A stretch of DNA of 15,604 bases from assembly GCA_036266975.1 (NCBI GenBank), contig DATAWZ010000151.1, positions 1 through 15,604 on the forward strand, read 5' to 3'. The DNA is from DATAWZ01 sp036266975. Lineage in GTDB: Bacteria; Actinomycetota; Thermoleophilia; Solirubrobacterales; Solirubrobacteraceae. A model generated the notes under the pieces. The model was not told the DNA's origin. It worked only from the letters and a program-made list of their open reading frames with translations, and ran no database searches. The position numbers and the translations under genes were made by a program. Shown piece by piece: positions 7,452 through 15,479 of the stretch; position 1 is the stretch's first letter, and the number at the start of each line of letters is the position of its first letter.

Positions 7452-7477
7452 AGCGGTGCTGAAGGTGTAGCATCGCT
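7452..7477. promoter_or_regulatory. Inverted repeat in the cas leader (9-bp arms, 8-base loop)
   Basis: AGCGGTGCT (7452-7460) and AGCATCGCT (7469-7477) form an almost perfect inverted repeat: 8 Watson-Crick pairs and one G-U pair as RNA, with loop GAAGGTGT. It begins one base after the candidate -10 box and ends 35 bp before the csb1 ATG, so it would cover the transcription start. It could be a repressor operator or a 5'-leader hairpin. There is no T-run after it, so it is not an ordinary terminator. Confidence 0.45.
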
Positions 7478-7512
7478 CACAAAGCTGTCGACCGAAGGGG
7501 CGCCGCGCACAT

Positions 7513-8700
7513 ATGAGCGATCTGCTGGCAATCCTGCGCGAGGGACTGTCCTGCACTCCCACGCCGAATCGCCCCGCGGGCATCGAGATCCGCCAGGATC
7601 TCCGGCCTCAGGGCGATCTTCCCGTCGCACCACCCAGTTACGAGGGGCCGCTCGAGATCCACCCCCGGATGCTGGACGGCGACGAGGTGCGTGACGTCAT
7701 CGAGCTCGACTCGGTCGGGTCCGCGGCGAATCGCATCGAGGAGGCACTGCTCGAGCTCTACCGGACCGGCCGGTATCCCCTGCCGGTGGCCAAGACGACC
7801 GTCGACCCGGGGCACGGCCTCCCGGAGATCGAGATCACCACGCTGGAGGCGCCGCACCGCGTGTTCGACGCGTGGATCCGGCTCTCCGAGGACAGCGACG
7901 GTACGAAGTTCGAGGACTCGCCGCTGGGCCATGACCTCACGCTCGCCGACCCGCGCAGGCTCGATGCACTGCTGGAGACCTCGGCGCACGACCTGCTGCT
8001 CGGCGTCTGGGACTCGCACCGCAAGGGGCCACACGGACAGATCAGGCTCGCCCGCTGCCTGACGACATCGCTGATCGGCATTCTTCCGCCCGACCCACGG
8101 CCCGTCGAGGTACGAGCCGCCCTGATCGCAAGGTCGCGGGACGGCACGCTGCCGTCTGCCTTCGTCCAGCAGCCGCTCGCGGGACGGCGAGATCCGCTCA
8201 ATCTCGGCGAAGCCAGCGAACTGCCTCCGGGTCACCAGCGGCTGTCCGAGCAGGGACTCAGCTCAATCCCCCCGACACGGAAACGGAGCCCCAAGTCGGA
8301 CGACCTCCGCCACACCGTCTCGCTCGAGCAGGCCCGCTACGTGGGATACCTCTCCTTCGCAGCGCTACGACGCCTCGGCTTCTCGGAGACCTATGACGAT
8401 ACGGAGGTCCGTGTCCTGCTTGCTGCGCTCGGCGTGTATGCGTTGCTGCTGCGGAGTGACGCGGGTTGGAGCCTTCGCTCCGGGGCCGAGTTCGTCCCTG
8501 TGCGGCCGATGCAGCTCAGGCTTGCCCGTGCGGGCGCCGACGCCGAGCCACTCGAGGTCGATCTCGTCGCGGCGCAGACGCTGTTCGAGGAGGCGGCTCA
8601 GCGCGTCTGCGTTCAGGATCGAAAGGTGGCACTGCGAGCCGGACCGACGCTCGACGGGCTCGTGCAGAAGTCGATCAGTGCCTCAAAGGCGACCGCCTGA
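7513..8700 (+). CDS. csb1: Type I-G CRISPR Cas7 backbone protein (Csb1, GSU0053 family)
   Basis: Backbone subunit expected to polymerise along the crRNA in the type I-G (formerly I-U) interference complex. It is 395 residues, within the family range. Recognised family segments in order: IELDSVGSAANRIEEALL (63-80), HRVFDAWIRLS (115-125), SAHDLLLGVWDSHRKG (157-172), with the GxWDSHR core that I regard as the Csb1 hallmark, and IRLARCLTTSLIGI (177-190). A second basic/aromatic part (LEQARYVGYLSFAALRRLGF, near 276-295) follows. The ATG at 7513 is preceded by GAAGGGG at 12-base spacing. It is the first gene of the operon and ends 2 bp before csb2. I see no frameshift or missing core motif. Confidence 0.93.
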   Translation: MSDLLAILREGLSCTPTPNRPAGIEIRQDLRPQGDLPVAPPSYEGPLEIHPRMLDGDEVRDVIELDSVGSAANRIEEALLELYRTGRYPLPVAKTTVDPGHGLPEIEITTLEAPHRVFDAWIRLSEDSDGTKFEDSPLGHDLTLADPRRLDALLETSAHDLLLGVWDSHRKGPHGQIRLARCLTTSLIGILPPDPRPVEVRAALIARSRDGTLPSAFVQQPLAGRRDPLNLGEASELPPGHQRLSEQGLSSIPPTRKRSPKSDDLRHTVSLEQARYVGYLSFAALRRLGFSETYDDTEVRVLLAALGVYALLLRSDAGWSLRSGAEFVPVRPMQLRLARAGADAEPLEVDLVAAQTLFEEAAQRVCVQDRKVALRAGPTLDGLVQKSISASKATA

Positions 8701-8702
8701 CG

Positions 8703-10235
8703 ATGATCCGGGTCGAGCTTCGCTTCCCGCTCGGCGTATACCACGCGCTTTCCAGCGCCCGCTTCGACGAGGCCGAATGGCCGCCGAGCCCTGTCCGCCT
8801 CCTCGGCGCACTGCTGGCCGCGGCGCACGAGGCCCCGGCGATCGATCTTTCGCTCGCACGCGACGCGCTCCAGGTGCTCTGCCTCGCCGCTCCGCCGGTC
8901 ATCGTCGGCCCGGTCGACGCGGCGCCGATACGTGGCGCGTCGCGCTGGGCGCCCCGCAACCACGGAGCGAGCGAACTGCGCAAGCAGGGGCTCTCGCCGC
9001 GCAACCTGGGGCGCGAGCGCACCGCGGTGCACAAGGGCGGCACCGTCGTCGGGGAGCGCCCGGTAGAGATGCGCTGGCTCGACGTCGAGCTGACCGCAGC
9101 GCGGCGCGAGTCGCTCGCGCGGCTGGTCGAGGAGCTCGTCTTTCTCGGAACCTCACGGTCGCCGGTGATCGCCCGCATCCTCGACGACCCGCCACCTGCG
9201 GAGGAGCGCGATGTCTGGGAGCCGCTCCCGGCGCGGGCGAACGGGGACGCAGATGTGCGCGTACCGGACGAGCGCCTGCTGGATGCCTTCGACCAGCGCC
9301 ACTCCGCGCGTCGCGCCACCGGCAGGCGCGGCGGCGTGGAGAGCAGCGGTCACGTCGCTCTGGTCCCGCTCGGGCGCACGGTCGCCTACGGGGTCCGGGA
9401 GCGCGAGCGGGAGCGTGCGGCCGACCGTACCGTTGATCCGTGCCACTGGGGCGAGACGGTCATCCTCGCCCTCGACGAGCAGCGCAGCGAGCTTCGGCCG
9501 AAGGCAGGCGCGGCGTACCTGTTCGCCCGGGCCTTCCGAGCGGCGCTGCTCGGCGCCTACGGCCCGTCCGGATCCCCTACCGACGCCCCCGCCCTCCTGC
9601 GCGGGCACGGCGAGCAGCCCCATGCGGCGCTCGTCCCGCTCGCGTTCGTGGGCAGCGCCCGTGCAGACGGGATCATCCGCGGCGTCGCCGTCGTCCTGCC
9701 CCATCCGCGCCGGTTCGCTGGCGCGGCCGACTACGCCGAGCAGCGGTCGCGGCTCGACCTCGGGCTGTCCGCTTTCGTGGCCGAGGGCCCGTCGCGACGC
9801 TGGATCGAAGTGCCCGGAGCCGGCCGTGTCTTTCTGCGCTCCGCCTCCGTAGGCCGATCTCTCGCGACGCTTCGTGCCGAGCGCTACCGAGGACCGGCAC
9901 ACGTGTGGGAAACCGTGCTGCCGATCGTCCACGCCCATCGCCGCACGTCGACCGGCCCTCGCGGGACGCTGCGCCAGCTCGCCGCCGACTGCGCGCACGT
10001 GGGGGTCCCGGAGCCCTGCGAGGTCGAGGTGCTCGCCGATCCGCCGTTCGCCCGCAGCCCGCGACGGGTGAGCCTTCCGCTGGGCACGCCGGAGGCATGG
10101 CGAAGCTCGCTCAACGGTCCGACCAGTCACGTGCGGCTCACGTTCGAGCACCCCGTCGCCGGTCCGCTGCTCCTCGGGCGCGCGCGCCATTTCGGGAGCG
10201 GGCTCTGCTTGCCTGCGCCCGTCGTCAAGCGATGA
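8703..10235 (+). CDS. csb2: Type I-G CRISPR Cas5-Cas6 fusion protein (Csb2, GSU0054 family)
   Basis: RAMP-superfamily protein that combines the Cas5 role (capping the crRNA 5' end in the complex) with Cas6-type processing of pre-crRNA. It is 510 residues from the ATG at 8703. That start gives the family's opening, IRVELRFPLGVYHAL (2-16), followed by EAEWPPSPVRLLGALLAA (23-40). The EWPPSPxRLLxAL block is diagnostic. The C-terminus ends in a glycine-rich RAMP loop, GRARHFGSGLCLP (492-504), whose His496 is a candidate processing residue by analogy with Cas6. The family and the N- and C-terminal landmarks are clear; the catalytic assignment is inferred. The stop codon overlaps the cas3 start as ATGA, so the two are translationally coupled. 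Confidence 0.93.
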   Translation: MIRVELRFPLGVYHALSSARFDEAEWPPSPVRLLGALLAAAHEAPAIDLSLARDALQVLCLAAPPVIVGPVDAAPIRGASRWAPRNHGASELRKQGLSPRNLGRERTAVHKGGTVVGERPVEMRWLDVELTAARRESLARLVEELVFLGTSRSPVIARILDDPPPAEERDVWEPLPARANGDADVRVPDERLLDAFDQRHSARRATGRRGGVESSGHVALVPLGRTVAYGVRERERERAADRTVDPCHWGETVILALDEQRSELRPKAGAAYLFARAFRAALLGAYGPSGSPTDAPALLRGHGEQPHAALVPLAFVGSARADGIIRGVAVVLPHPRRFAGAADYAEQRSRLDLGLSAFVAEGPSRRWIEVPGAGRVFLRSASVGRSLATLRAERYRGPAHVWETVLPIVHAHRRTSTGPRGTLRQLAADCAHVGVPEPCEVEVLADPPFARSPRRVSLPLGTPEAWRSSLNGPTSHVRLTFEHPVAGPLLLGRARHFGSGLCLPAPVVKR

Positions 10236-13200
10236 TCGAGTTCGCCGCGTTCCTCCAAGCGGTACGCGGCTACGAGCCGTATCCGTGGCAGCAGTCGCTT
10301 GCCGGCACGCTCGCCGGCGAAACCGTCGGTCGCGAGCCACTGCCCCCGATCGCGATCACGGTTCCGACCGGTGCGGGCAAGACGACCGTCGTCGATGTCC
10401 TGGTCTGGGCGCTCGCCGCACAGGCCGCACGTGCCCCCGCGGAACGCACGATCGGGGTGCGCGTTGTCTGGGCGATCGACCGGCGACTCCTGGTCGACGA
10501 GGTCCACGATCACGCGATCCGACTCGCCGCGCGCCTCCAGGCATCGCTCCGGGACGAGGCGGACCCGCTCCACGAGGTCGCGGTCCGCCTCGAGTGGCTC
10601 AAGCGCAACCGCGATCGAGACGCGGCCGCGGCTCCGGCGCACACCCGCGACGGCGTGGTCCACGCGGGAGTCCCGCTGGTGGCGACGCGCTGGCGCGGCG
10701 GCCTGCCGGTGCCGGCGATCGCCGGACATCCGCTTCAGGCCGAGGTCATCACCAGCACCGTCGCGCAGATCGGCTCGCGTCTGCTGTTCCGCGGCTACGG
10801 CCTCGGTGACGGCTCGCTGCCGGTGGCGGCGGCCCTCGCGGCGTGCGACACGACGATCTGCCTGGACGAGGCCCATCTGGCCGAGCCGTTCGCCGAGACG
10901 GTCGGGGCCATCCAACGCCACCGCGCACACGAGGCCCGCGGCGTTGCCGCGCCACTGCGGTTGATCCAGCTCTCCGCGACGCATGCGCGAACAGCGAGCG
11001 CGGTCGCGCTCTCACCGGAGGACGAGGCGCTCCCGCAGCTCGCGCGGCGCCTTCGCGCGCCGAAGTTCGCCGCGCTGGTGACTCCCGAGAGCGGCGACGG
11101 CGGACAGGAGCGAGCCCTCGTCGAGGCCGTCCAGAGGTATGTCGCCGACGGCCGTCTCGTCGTCGGCTGCGTCGCGAACAGCGTGCGCACGGCGCGGACG
11201 GTCTTCGACCGCCTGTGTGCGGCCCAGCCCAACGCCGTCCTGCTGATCGGCCCGCAGCGGCCGGCCGATCGCCGCCGGCTCCTGGCCAGCGGCCAGCCGA
11301 CGGTGGCCGATGTGCTGCTGCGTGGACGGCGCCCGGAGGACCCCCTGGTCGTCGTCGCGACGCAGACCTTCGAGGTCGGGATCGACGCCGATCTGGACGC
11401 CCTGGTGACACAGTCGGCCTCGGCGACCGCGCTCACGCAGCGCTTGGGCCGCCTGAACCGCTCAGGACGCCTACACGCACAGGCGCACGCATCCGGCGAG
11501 GCCGACCACCCGGACGGGCACGCCACGATCGTGCGGCAGGAGGGCTTTCCGCTCTATCCCCAGGGGGAGGAGCAGGCGGCATGGGACTGGCTGAGCACGG
11601 TCCTCGAGTCGAGCCCCCGGGGTGTTGACGTCTCCGTCGCCGCGCTTCGGCGAGCCCCGGGGCCGCACTCGCCGCCACGCCTGGCGGCGGAGCTGAGCGC
11701 GGAGATCGTCGGGTTGCTCACCCAGACCGGTCCACGCCCGGCCCCGTCCGCGGACCCCGATCTCGGCCCGTTCCTGCGCGGGCCGTCGAACGAGGACTCC
11801 GCCGACGTCACGCTCTGCTGGCGCGCCGACCTGGCCCCGGAAGACGACTCGCAGGCCGCGAAGCTCTATCGGGAATCGCTCCTGCGCTGCGTGCCTCCGC
11901 GCGCGGATGAGCAACTCGGGCTCAGCGTTGGGTCGGCGCGCAACCTGCTGCGCGTGCGGCTCGGCCTGGTCGCCGCGGGGCCGGCTCAACGCGCGCGGCT
12001 CGTCGGCGACGCTCCCGACGTCGATGGAGGCGAGCCTGTCCCGGATCGGTACCGCGACGGCGAGGGCCGCCGCCTCGACATCATCCCGTTCTTCGTCCTC
12101 CGAGGTGAGGCGGTCTTCACGGGCCGGCCTCGCTCGTCAGGCCTCCCGGACGAGGTGAGCGTCGGCCAGATCCGCCCAGGAGACCGGCTCGTCCTCCCGA
12201 CCGCGGTCGGCGGGATCGATCGGTTCGGGCTCGCGCCCGAATGTCCGTCGGCCGAAGACGTGGGCGCAGACGTCGACGGTGCCGGCGAGGTGCCCGTGCC
12301 CGTGCGGCTCACTGCCGGCGCGCTCGGTGCAGCGTACGCGGGCGTCATCCCGCAGGCCGGACCGCGCGCGCGGCGCGTGGCGCGGCTGATGCGACGCGCC
12401 GCCGAAGCCGAGCGCCGACGTGTGCAGGCCCGATCAGCGGCCGGGCGGCGCGATGCAATCGCGGACCTGCTGAACGAGCTGGCCGATCACCCGGCTGCCA
12501 GCGCCTTCGCCGATCCGGATCTGGTCGCGATTAATCCTCTGCACGCCGAACGCTGGGCCGAACTCGACGACGGGGACGACCTCGTGGGCGACGACGAAGA
12601 CGTCGGCGACGACGCGTCGCCGACGCTGCTCCCCGGCGAGGAGCCGCCTTCGATCGCGCGGGGCTGGGTGCTGATCCCGGTCGCGACCACCGCCGCCGAT
12701 CGGCTCGGCAGCGACTCGCGCACCCCGCCGACGCTCAACGCGCATGCCGCAGCCGTCGGGGCCCGCACCCACTGGTTCGCCGATGCCGCCGGGGTGCCGC
12801 ACGGGATCGCGCAGACCCTCGTGCTCGCGGCCCGCGTGCACGATCACGGCAAGGCCGACCCTCGCATGCAGGCGTTCTTCCGGGGTGGACATCCGCTCCC
12901 GGGCGCGGCGCCGCTGGCCAAGAGCACGTTCGGCACGGACGATCGCGCGGCCGCCCAGATGGCGCGCCGAGCGGCGGGACTGCCGCGCCGCTGGCGTCAC
13001 GAGCTCGAGTCGGCGGCGATCTTCGCAGACGCCTGGGTCCGAGGCCCCCAGGCACTCGTGCCGGGCGGGGACCCGTCGAGCGTCGATCCCGAGCTGGCGG
13101 TTCACCTGATCAGCACGCATCACGGTCGCTGCTTGCCGCTGCCGCCGCGCACGCTGGCTGGTGCCCCGGGAAGCCCCTACCGGGCTGATGTCGACGGGAT

Positions 13201-13360
13201 CGTCGGCGTCAGCGACGGCCAGGCGACCGAGACATGGGACGGCGAGGTCGCGCTGCATCGACTCGAGGTTCTCGCAGCACGGTACGGGCCCTGGACGCTG
13301 GCGTTTCTGCAGGCGCTGCTGGTGCTGGCCGACCGCACCGTGTCGGCCGAGGGAGGTTGA
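10232..13360 (+). CDS. cas3: Cas3 helicase-nuclease of type I-G, helicase first and HD domain last
   Basis: ATP-driven helicase and single-strand nuclease that degrades DNA recognised by the Cascade complex. It is 1042 residues from the ATG at 10232. The helicase comes first: Walker A VPTGAGKTT (44-52, Lys50), DEAH box CLDEAHLAEP (210-219), LSATHA (247-252), motif V VVVATQTFEVGIDADLD (373-389) and motif VI QRLGRLNRSG (403-412). The HD nuclease is C-terminal, starting at His838 (NAHAAAVG), with the HD pair in ARVHDHGKAD (His870-Asp871) and further ligands in STHHGRC (His963, His964). This reversed order relative to I-E Cas3 is the known I-U/I-G arrangement. An Asp-rich linker (about 778-800) separates the halves. 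All catalytic motifs look intact. The next gene starts 2 bp downstream. Confidence 0.95.
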   Translation: MIEFAAFLQAVRGYEPYPWQQSLAGTLAGETVGREPLPPIAITVPTGAGKTTVVDVLVWALAAQAARAPAERTIGVRVVWAIDRRLLVDEVHDHAIRLAARLQASLRDEADPLHEVAVRLEWLKRNRDRDAAAAPAHTRDGVVHAGVPLVATRWRGGLPVPAIAGHPLQAEVITSTVAQIGSRLLFRGYGLGDGSLPVAAALAACDTTICLDEAHLAEPFAETVGAIQRHRAHEARGVAAPLRLIQLSATHARTASAVALSPEDEALPQLARRLRAPKFAALVTPESGDGGQERALVEAVQRYVADGRLVVGCVANSVRTARTVFDRLCAAQPNAVLLIGPQRPADRRRLLASGQPTVADVLLRGRRPEDPLVVVATQTFEVGIDADLDALVTQSASATALTQRLGRLNRSGRLHAQAHASGEADHPDGHATIVRQEGFPLYPQGEEQAAWDWLSTVLESSPRGVDVSVAALRRAPGPHSPPRLAAELSAEIVGLLTQTGPRPAPSADPDLGPFLRGPSNEDSADVTLCWRADLAPEDDSQAAKLYRESLLRCVPPRADEQLGLSVGSARNLLRVRLGLVAAGPAQRARLVGDAPDVDGGEPVPDRYRDGEGRRLDIIPFFVLRGEAVFTGRPRSSGLPDEVSVGQIRPGDRLVLPTAVGGIDRFGLAPECPSAEDVGADVDGAGEVPVPVRLTAGALGAAYAGVIPQAGPRARRVARLMRRAAEAERRRVQARSAAGRRDAIADLLNELADHPAASAFADPDLVAINPLHAERWAELDDGDDLVGDDEDVGDDASPTLLPGEEPPSIARGWVLIPVATTAADRLGSDSRTPPTLNAHAAAVGARTHWFADAAGVPHGIAQTLVLAARVHDHGKADPRMQAFFRGGHPLPGAAPLAKSTFGTDDRAAAQMARRAAGLPRRWRHELESAAIFADAWVRGPQALVPGGDPSSVDPELAVHLISTHHGRCLPLPPRTLAGAPGSPYRADVDGIVGVSDGQATETWDGEVALHRLEVLAARYGPWTLAFLQALLVLADRTVSAEGG

Positions 13361-13362
13361 CC

Positions 13363-14301
13363 GTGTCCTTCGAGCTCGCCTGGATGCGGCCCGAGGCACC
13401 GTATATGCCGATCGCGATCGTCGGGCTGCTTCGCGCGCTCGACGACGCGGGTGTGCCGGCCGCGGCCCTCTGGCAGCGCGATGGCCGCGGAGAGACCCTC
13501 GTGCTGCGCACCAACGCATCGGCCGAACGCGTCGCCGAGGCGATCATCAACGCGCCGTGGCCTTCGCTGGAGCGCATATGGGACGGCGCGATCGGTCAGG
13601 CGATCGGACCGATGCTCGCGGCCGAAGCCGACCCCGCGGAGGAGCTGAGGCGACTTCGGGCCGTGGTTGCCGAGCGGGATCGCCGAGCTCAGGCGGCTGG
13701 CGAGCCGCGCCTCCTCGGCGAGGCCCGCCTGCTTCGCGCGCTGGTCACCGACGCGGTCCTCGACGACGGTGGCGCGCCGAAGCGGAGTCGCCTGCTACGC
13801 GGCGTGAAGGCGGACCTTTCGGGCATCGCCGACGCGGTGCCCCTGAACGCCGGCGGGCTCGGCGCCGAGTTGGTGGACGGCCCGGTCTGGCGAGCCGGGA
13901 AGAGCGGGCGCGGGCTGGGCCTGGTACCCGAGGTGCAGACCTTCGGGGGCACCACGGGACGCACACCCTCTGACGTCGGAAGCCACTCCGCGCTTCTGTT
14001 CCGCCTGCTGTGGTTGGGCATCCTCGCCATGCCGCCGATCGCCGTCGGGCGCGCCGGTCGACTCATCGTCGGTGGCCCCCTCTTCACCCGCGCCGTCAAC
14101 GAGGACGTCGTCCTGTCCTGGCCGACATGGTCGTTCGCCGTCTCCTGGCGCGGGCTGACACGCCTGCTCACCCTGGAGGAGGTCCACGCAGCCGATGAAC
14201 CCGCCCTTGCGGCTCACGGCTTGACCACTGTCCACCAGACGACGTCAGTGCCGATCAACAACATGATCGGGGCCTTCCGCTGGGGGGAGCGCGTGGCGTG
14301 A
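13363..14301 (+). CDS. Csx17/Cas8-like large subunit of type I-G, compact form
   Basis: By position between cas3 and cas4-cas1, this should be the Cas8 large subunit that recognises the PAM and target in type I-G. It is 312 residues from the GTG at 13363, which has GGAGG 6 bases upstream. The N-terminus, with RPEAPYMPIAIVGLLRAL (9-26) and ALWQRDGRGETLVLRT, resembles the opening of Csx17, where a Pro-rich turn and a YLKALGVLRL-like helix precede a Trp-containing strand. Further on there is GPVWRAGKSGRGLGLVPEV and a hydrophobic helix LLFRLLWLGILAM. Csx17 proteins I know of are about 700 residues, so this is roughly half size, closer to Csb3-like I-U proteins. I see no internal stop suggesting truncation. 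The role rests mostly on context; the exact subfamily is open. Confidence 0.7.
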   Translation: MSFELAWMRPEAPYMPIAIVGLLRALDDAGVPAAALWQRDGRGETLVLRTNASAERVAEAIINAPWPSLERIWDGAIGQAIGPMLAAEADPAEELRRLRAVVAERDRRAQAAGEPRLLGEARLLRALVTDAVLDDGGAPKRSRLLRGVKADLSGIADAVPLNAGGLGAELVDGPVWRAGKSGRGLGLVPEVQTFGGTTGRTPSDVGSHSALLFRLLWLGILAMPPIAVGRAGRLIVGGPLFTRAVNEDVVLSWPTWSFAVSWRGLTRLLTLEEVHAADEPALAAHGLTTVHQTTSVPINNMIGAFRWGERVA

Positions 14302-15479
14302 TGGCCCACACGGACGACGCCGCGCTGGTCCCGGCGCGCATCCTCAACGAGCACGTCTACTGCCCGCGACTGGCGTGGCTCGAGTGGGAGGCACGTGCGT
14401 TCACCGACAACCTGGAGACCGTCGAAGGCCGCGATGCCCATTCGCCGCACCGACGAGGAGCGCGGGCGCATGCCGGAACCGGCGGCGATCGAGGACTCCG
14501 CCGTCGTCACCGCGCTCTCGCTGAGCTCGGAGCGCCTCGGCATCACGGCCAAGCTCGATCGCGTCGAGCTTCGAGACGGCCTGGCGACGCCGGTGGAGAC
14601 GAAGCGTGGCCGGCCCCGCAAGGGAGACGGCATCCCCGTGTGGGGGGCCGAGGAGGCACAGCTCAACGCACATGTCCTGCTGCTCCGAGACGCGGGCTAC
14701 CGGGCCGAGCACGCGGAGGTCTTCTTCGTCGAGACCCGCTCGCGACATCGCGTCGCGCTCCGCGAGGAGGCCGAACAGTGGATGAGAGGACTCGTGGCAG
14801 ATGTCCGCGCGAACGCGGCGCGTCCGGTTCCACCGCCGCCGCTCGTCGACAGCCCGAAATGCCCGCGCTGCTCGCTGGTCGGCGTGTGCCTCCCCGACGA
14901 GACCAACCTGCTCACCAATCGCAGGACCGCCCCGCCCCGGCGCCTGGTGGCGCGAGACGATCCGCGCACGCCGCTATACGTGATGACGCCCGGCGCGTTC
15001 GTGCGCAAGAAGGGTGGCCGGCTCGAGCCCACCCAGGATGGCGAGACCCTCGCGTCCCGCCGCCTCCTCGACGTCGCGCACCTCGCGGTGTTCGGCAACG
15101 TGACCGTATCGGGCGGCGCGCTGCGCGCCTGCCTCGAGCAGGACGCTCCGGTGCTGTTCTTCACCGCCAGCGGGTGGTTCAGCGGCTACGCGATCCCGCA
15201 CGGCGGATCGTGGGTGACGCGACGGCTGCGCAGGCTCGGCTTTCCGAGGCCCCCGCGAGATCCGTGATCGCCGCCGCGCTCGTGGCGGGCAAGCTGCGCA
15301 ACCAACGCACGCTGCTGCGTCGCCTCGGCGGCGAGGAACAGCATCGGGCCACCGACCAACTCCGTGACCTCGCACACGCTGCGCAATCGTGCGACGACCT
15401 CGGGTCGCTCATGGGGCTCGAGGGGACCGGTGCCCGGCTCTACTTCGAGCAGTTCCCCACGCTACTAGTGGGAAAATAA
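14301..15479 (+). pseudogene. cas4-cas1: cas4-cas1 fusion, two frameshifts and truncated C-terminus
   Basis: The spacer-acquisition fusion typical of type I-G. The Cas4 part (RecB-like nuclease that trims prespacers) has the iron-sulfur Cys at 21 (HVYCPRLAWLEW). The frame then breaks at an extra T at 14441-14442; removing it gives VEGRDAH-RRTDEERG. In the shifted frame follow KLDRVEL (Asp86), VETKRGR (Glu99, Lys101) and Cys187, 190 and 196 (CPRCSLVGVC), numbered on the repaired protein. The Cas1 part starts near LYVMTPGAFVRKKGGRL and is normal to about 15225. There a second shift (a missing base near 15229) returns to the first frame, giving AQARLSEAPARS and GKLRNQRTLLRR. The first catalytic Glu is present (LMGLEGTGARLYFEQF, Glu at 15420), but the protein stops at 15479, lacking the half that holds the catalytic His and Asp. 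Confidence 0.88.

Noticed and set aside
7350..7512. A CreTA-like RNA toxin-antitoxin or CRISPR-repeat-like pseudo-repeat between vapB and csb1
   Set aside because: No repeat array is present in the window to compare with, and the region is explained well enough by promoter-like boxes, direct repeats and one hairpin; a protein VapBC pair is clearly encoded beside it.
9440..10231. Upstream extension of the cas3 open frame to 9440
   Set aside because: It overlaps csb2 entirely and is a shadow; the helicase begins properly at the ATG at 10232, which overlaps the csb2 stop.
9153..10340. Minus-strand open frame opposite csb2 and the start of cas3
   Set aside because: Lies antisense to recognisable Csb2; the composition is typical of a GC-skew shadow and no motif is seen.
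12434..13519. Minus-strand open frame opposite the Cas3 HD domain
   Set aside because: The plus strand encodes HD-nuclease motifs here; the antisense product is Arg-rich without recognisable domains.
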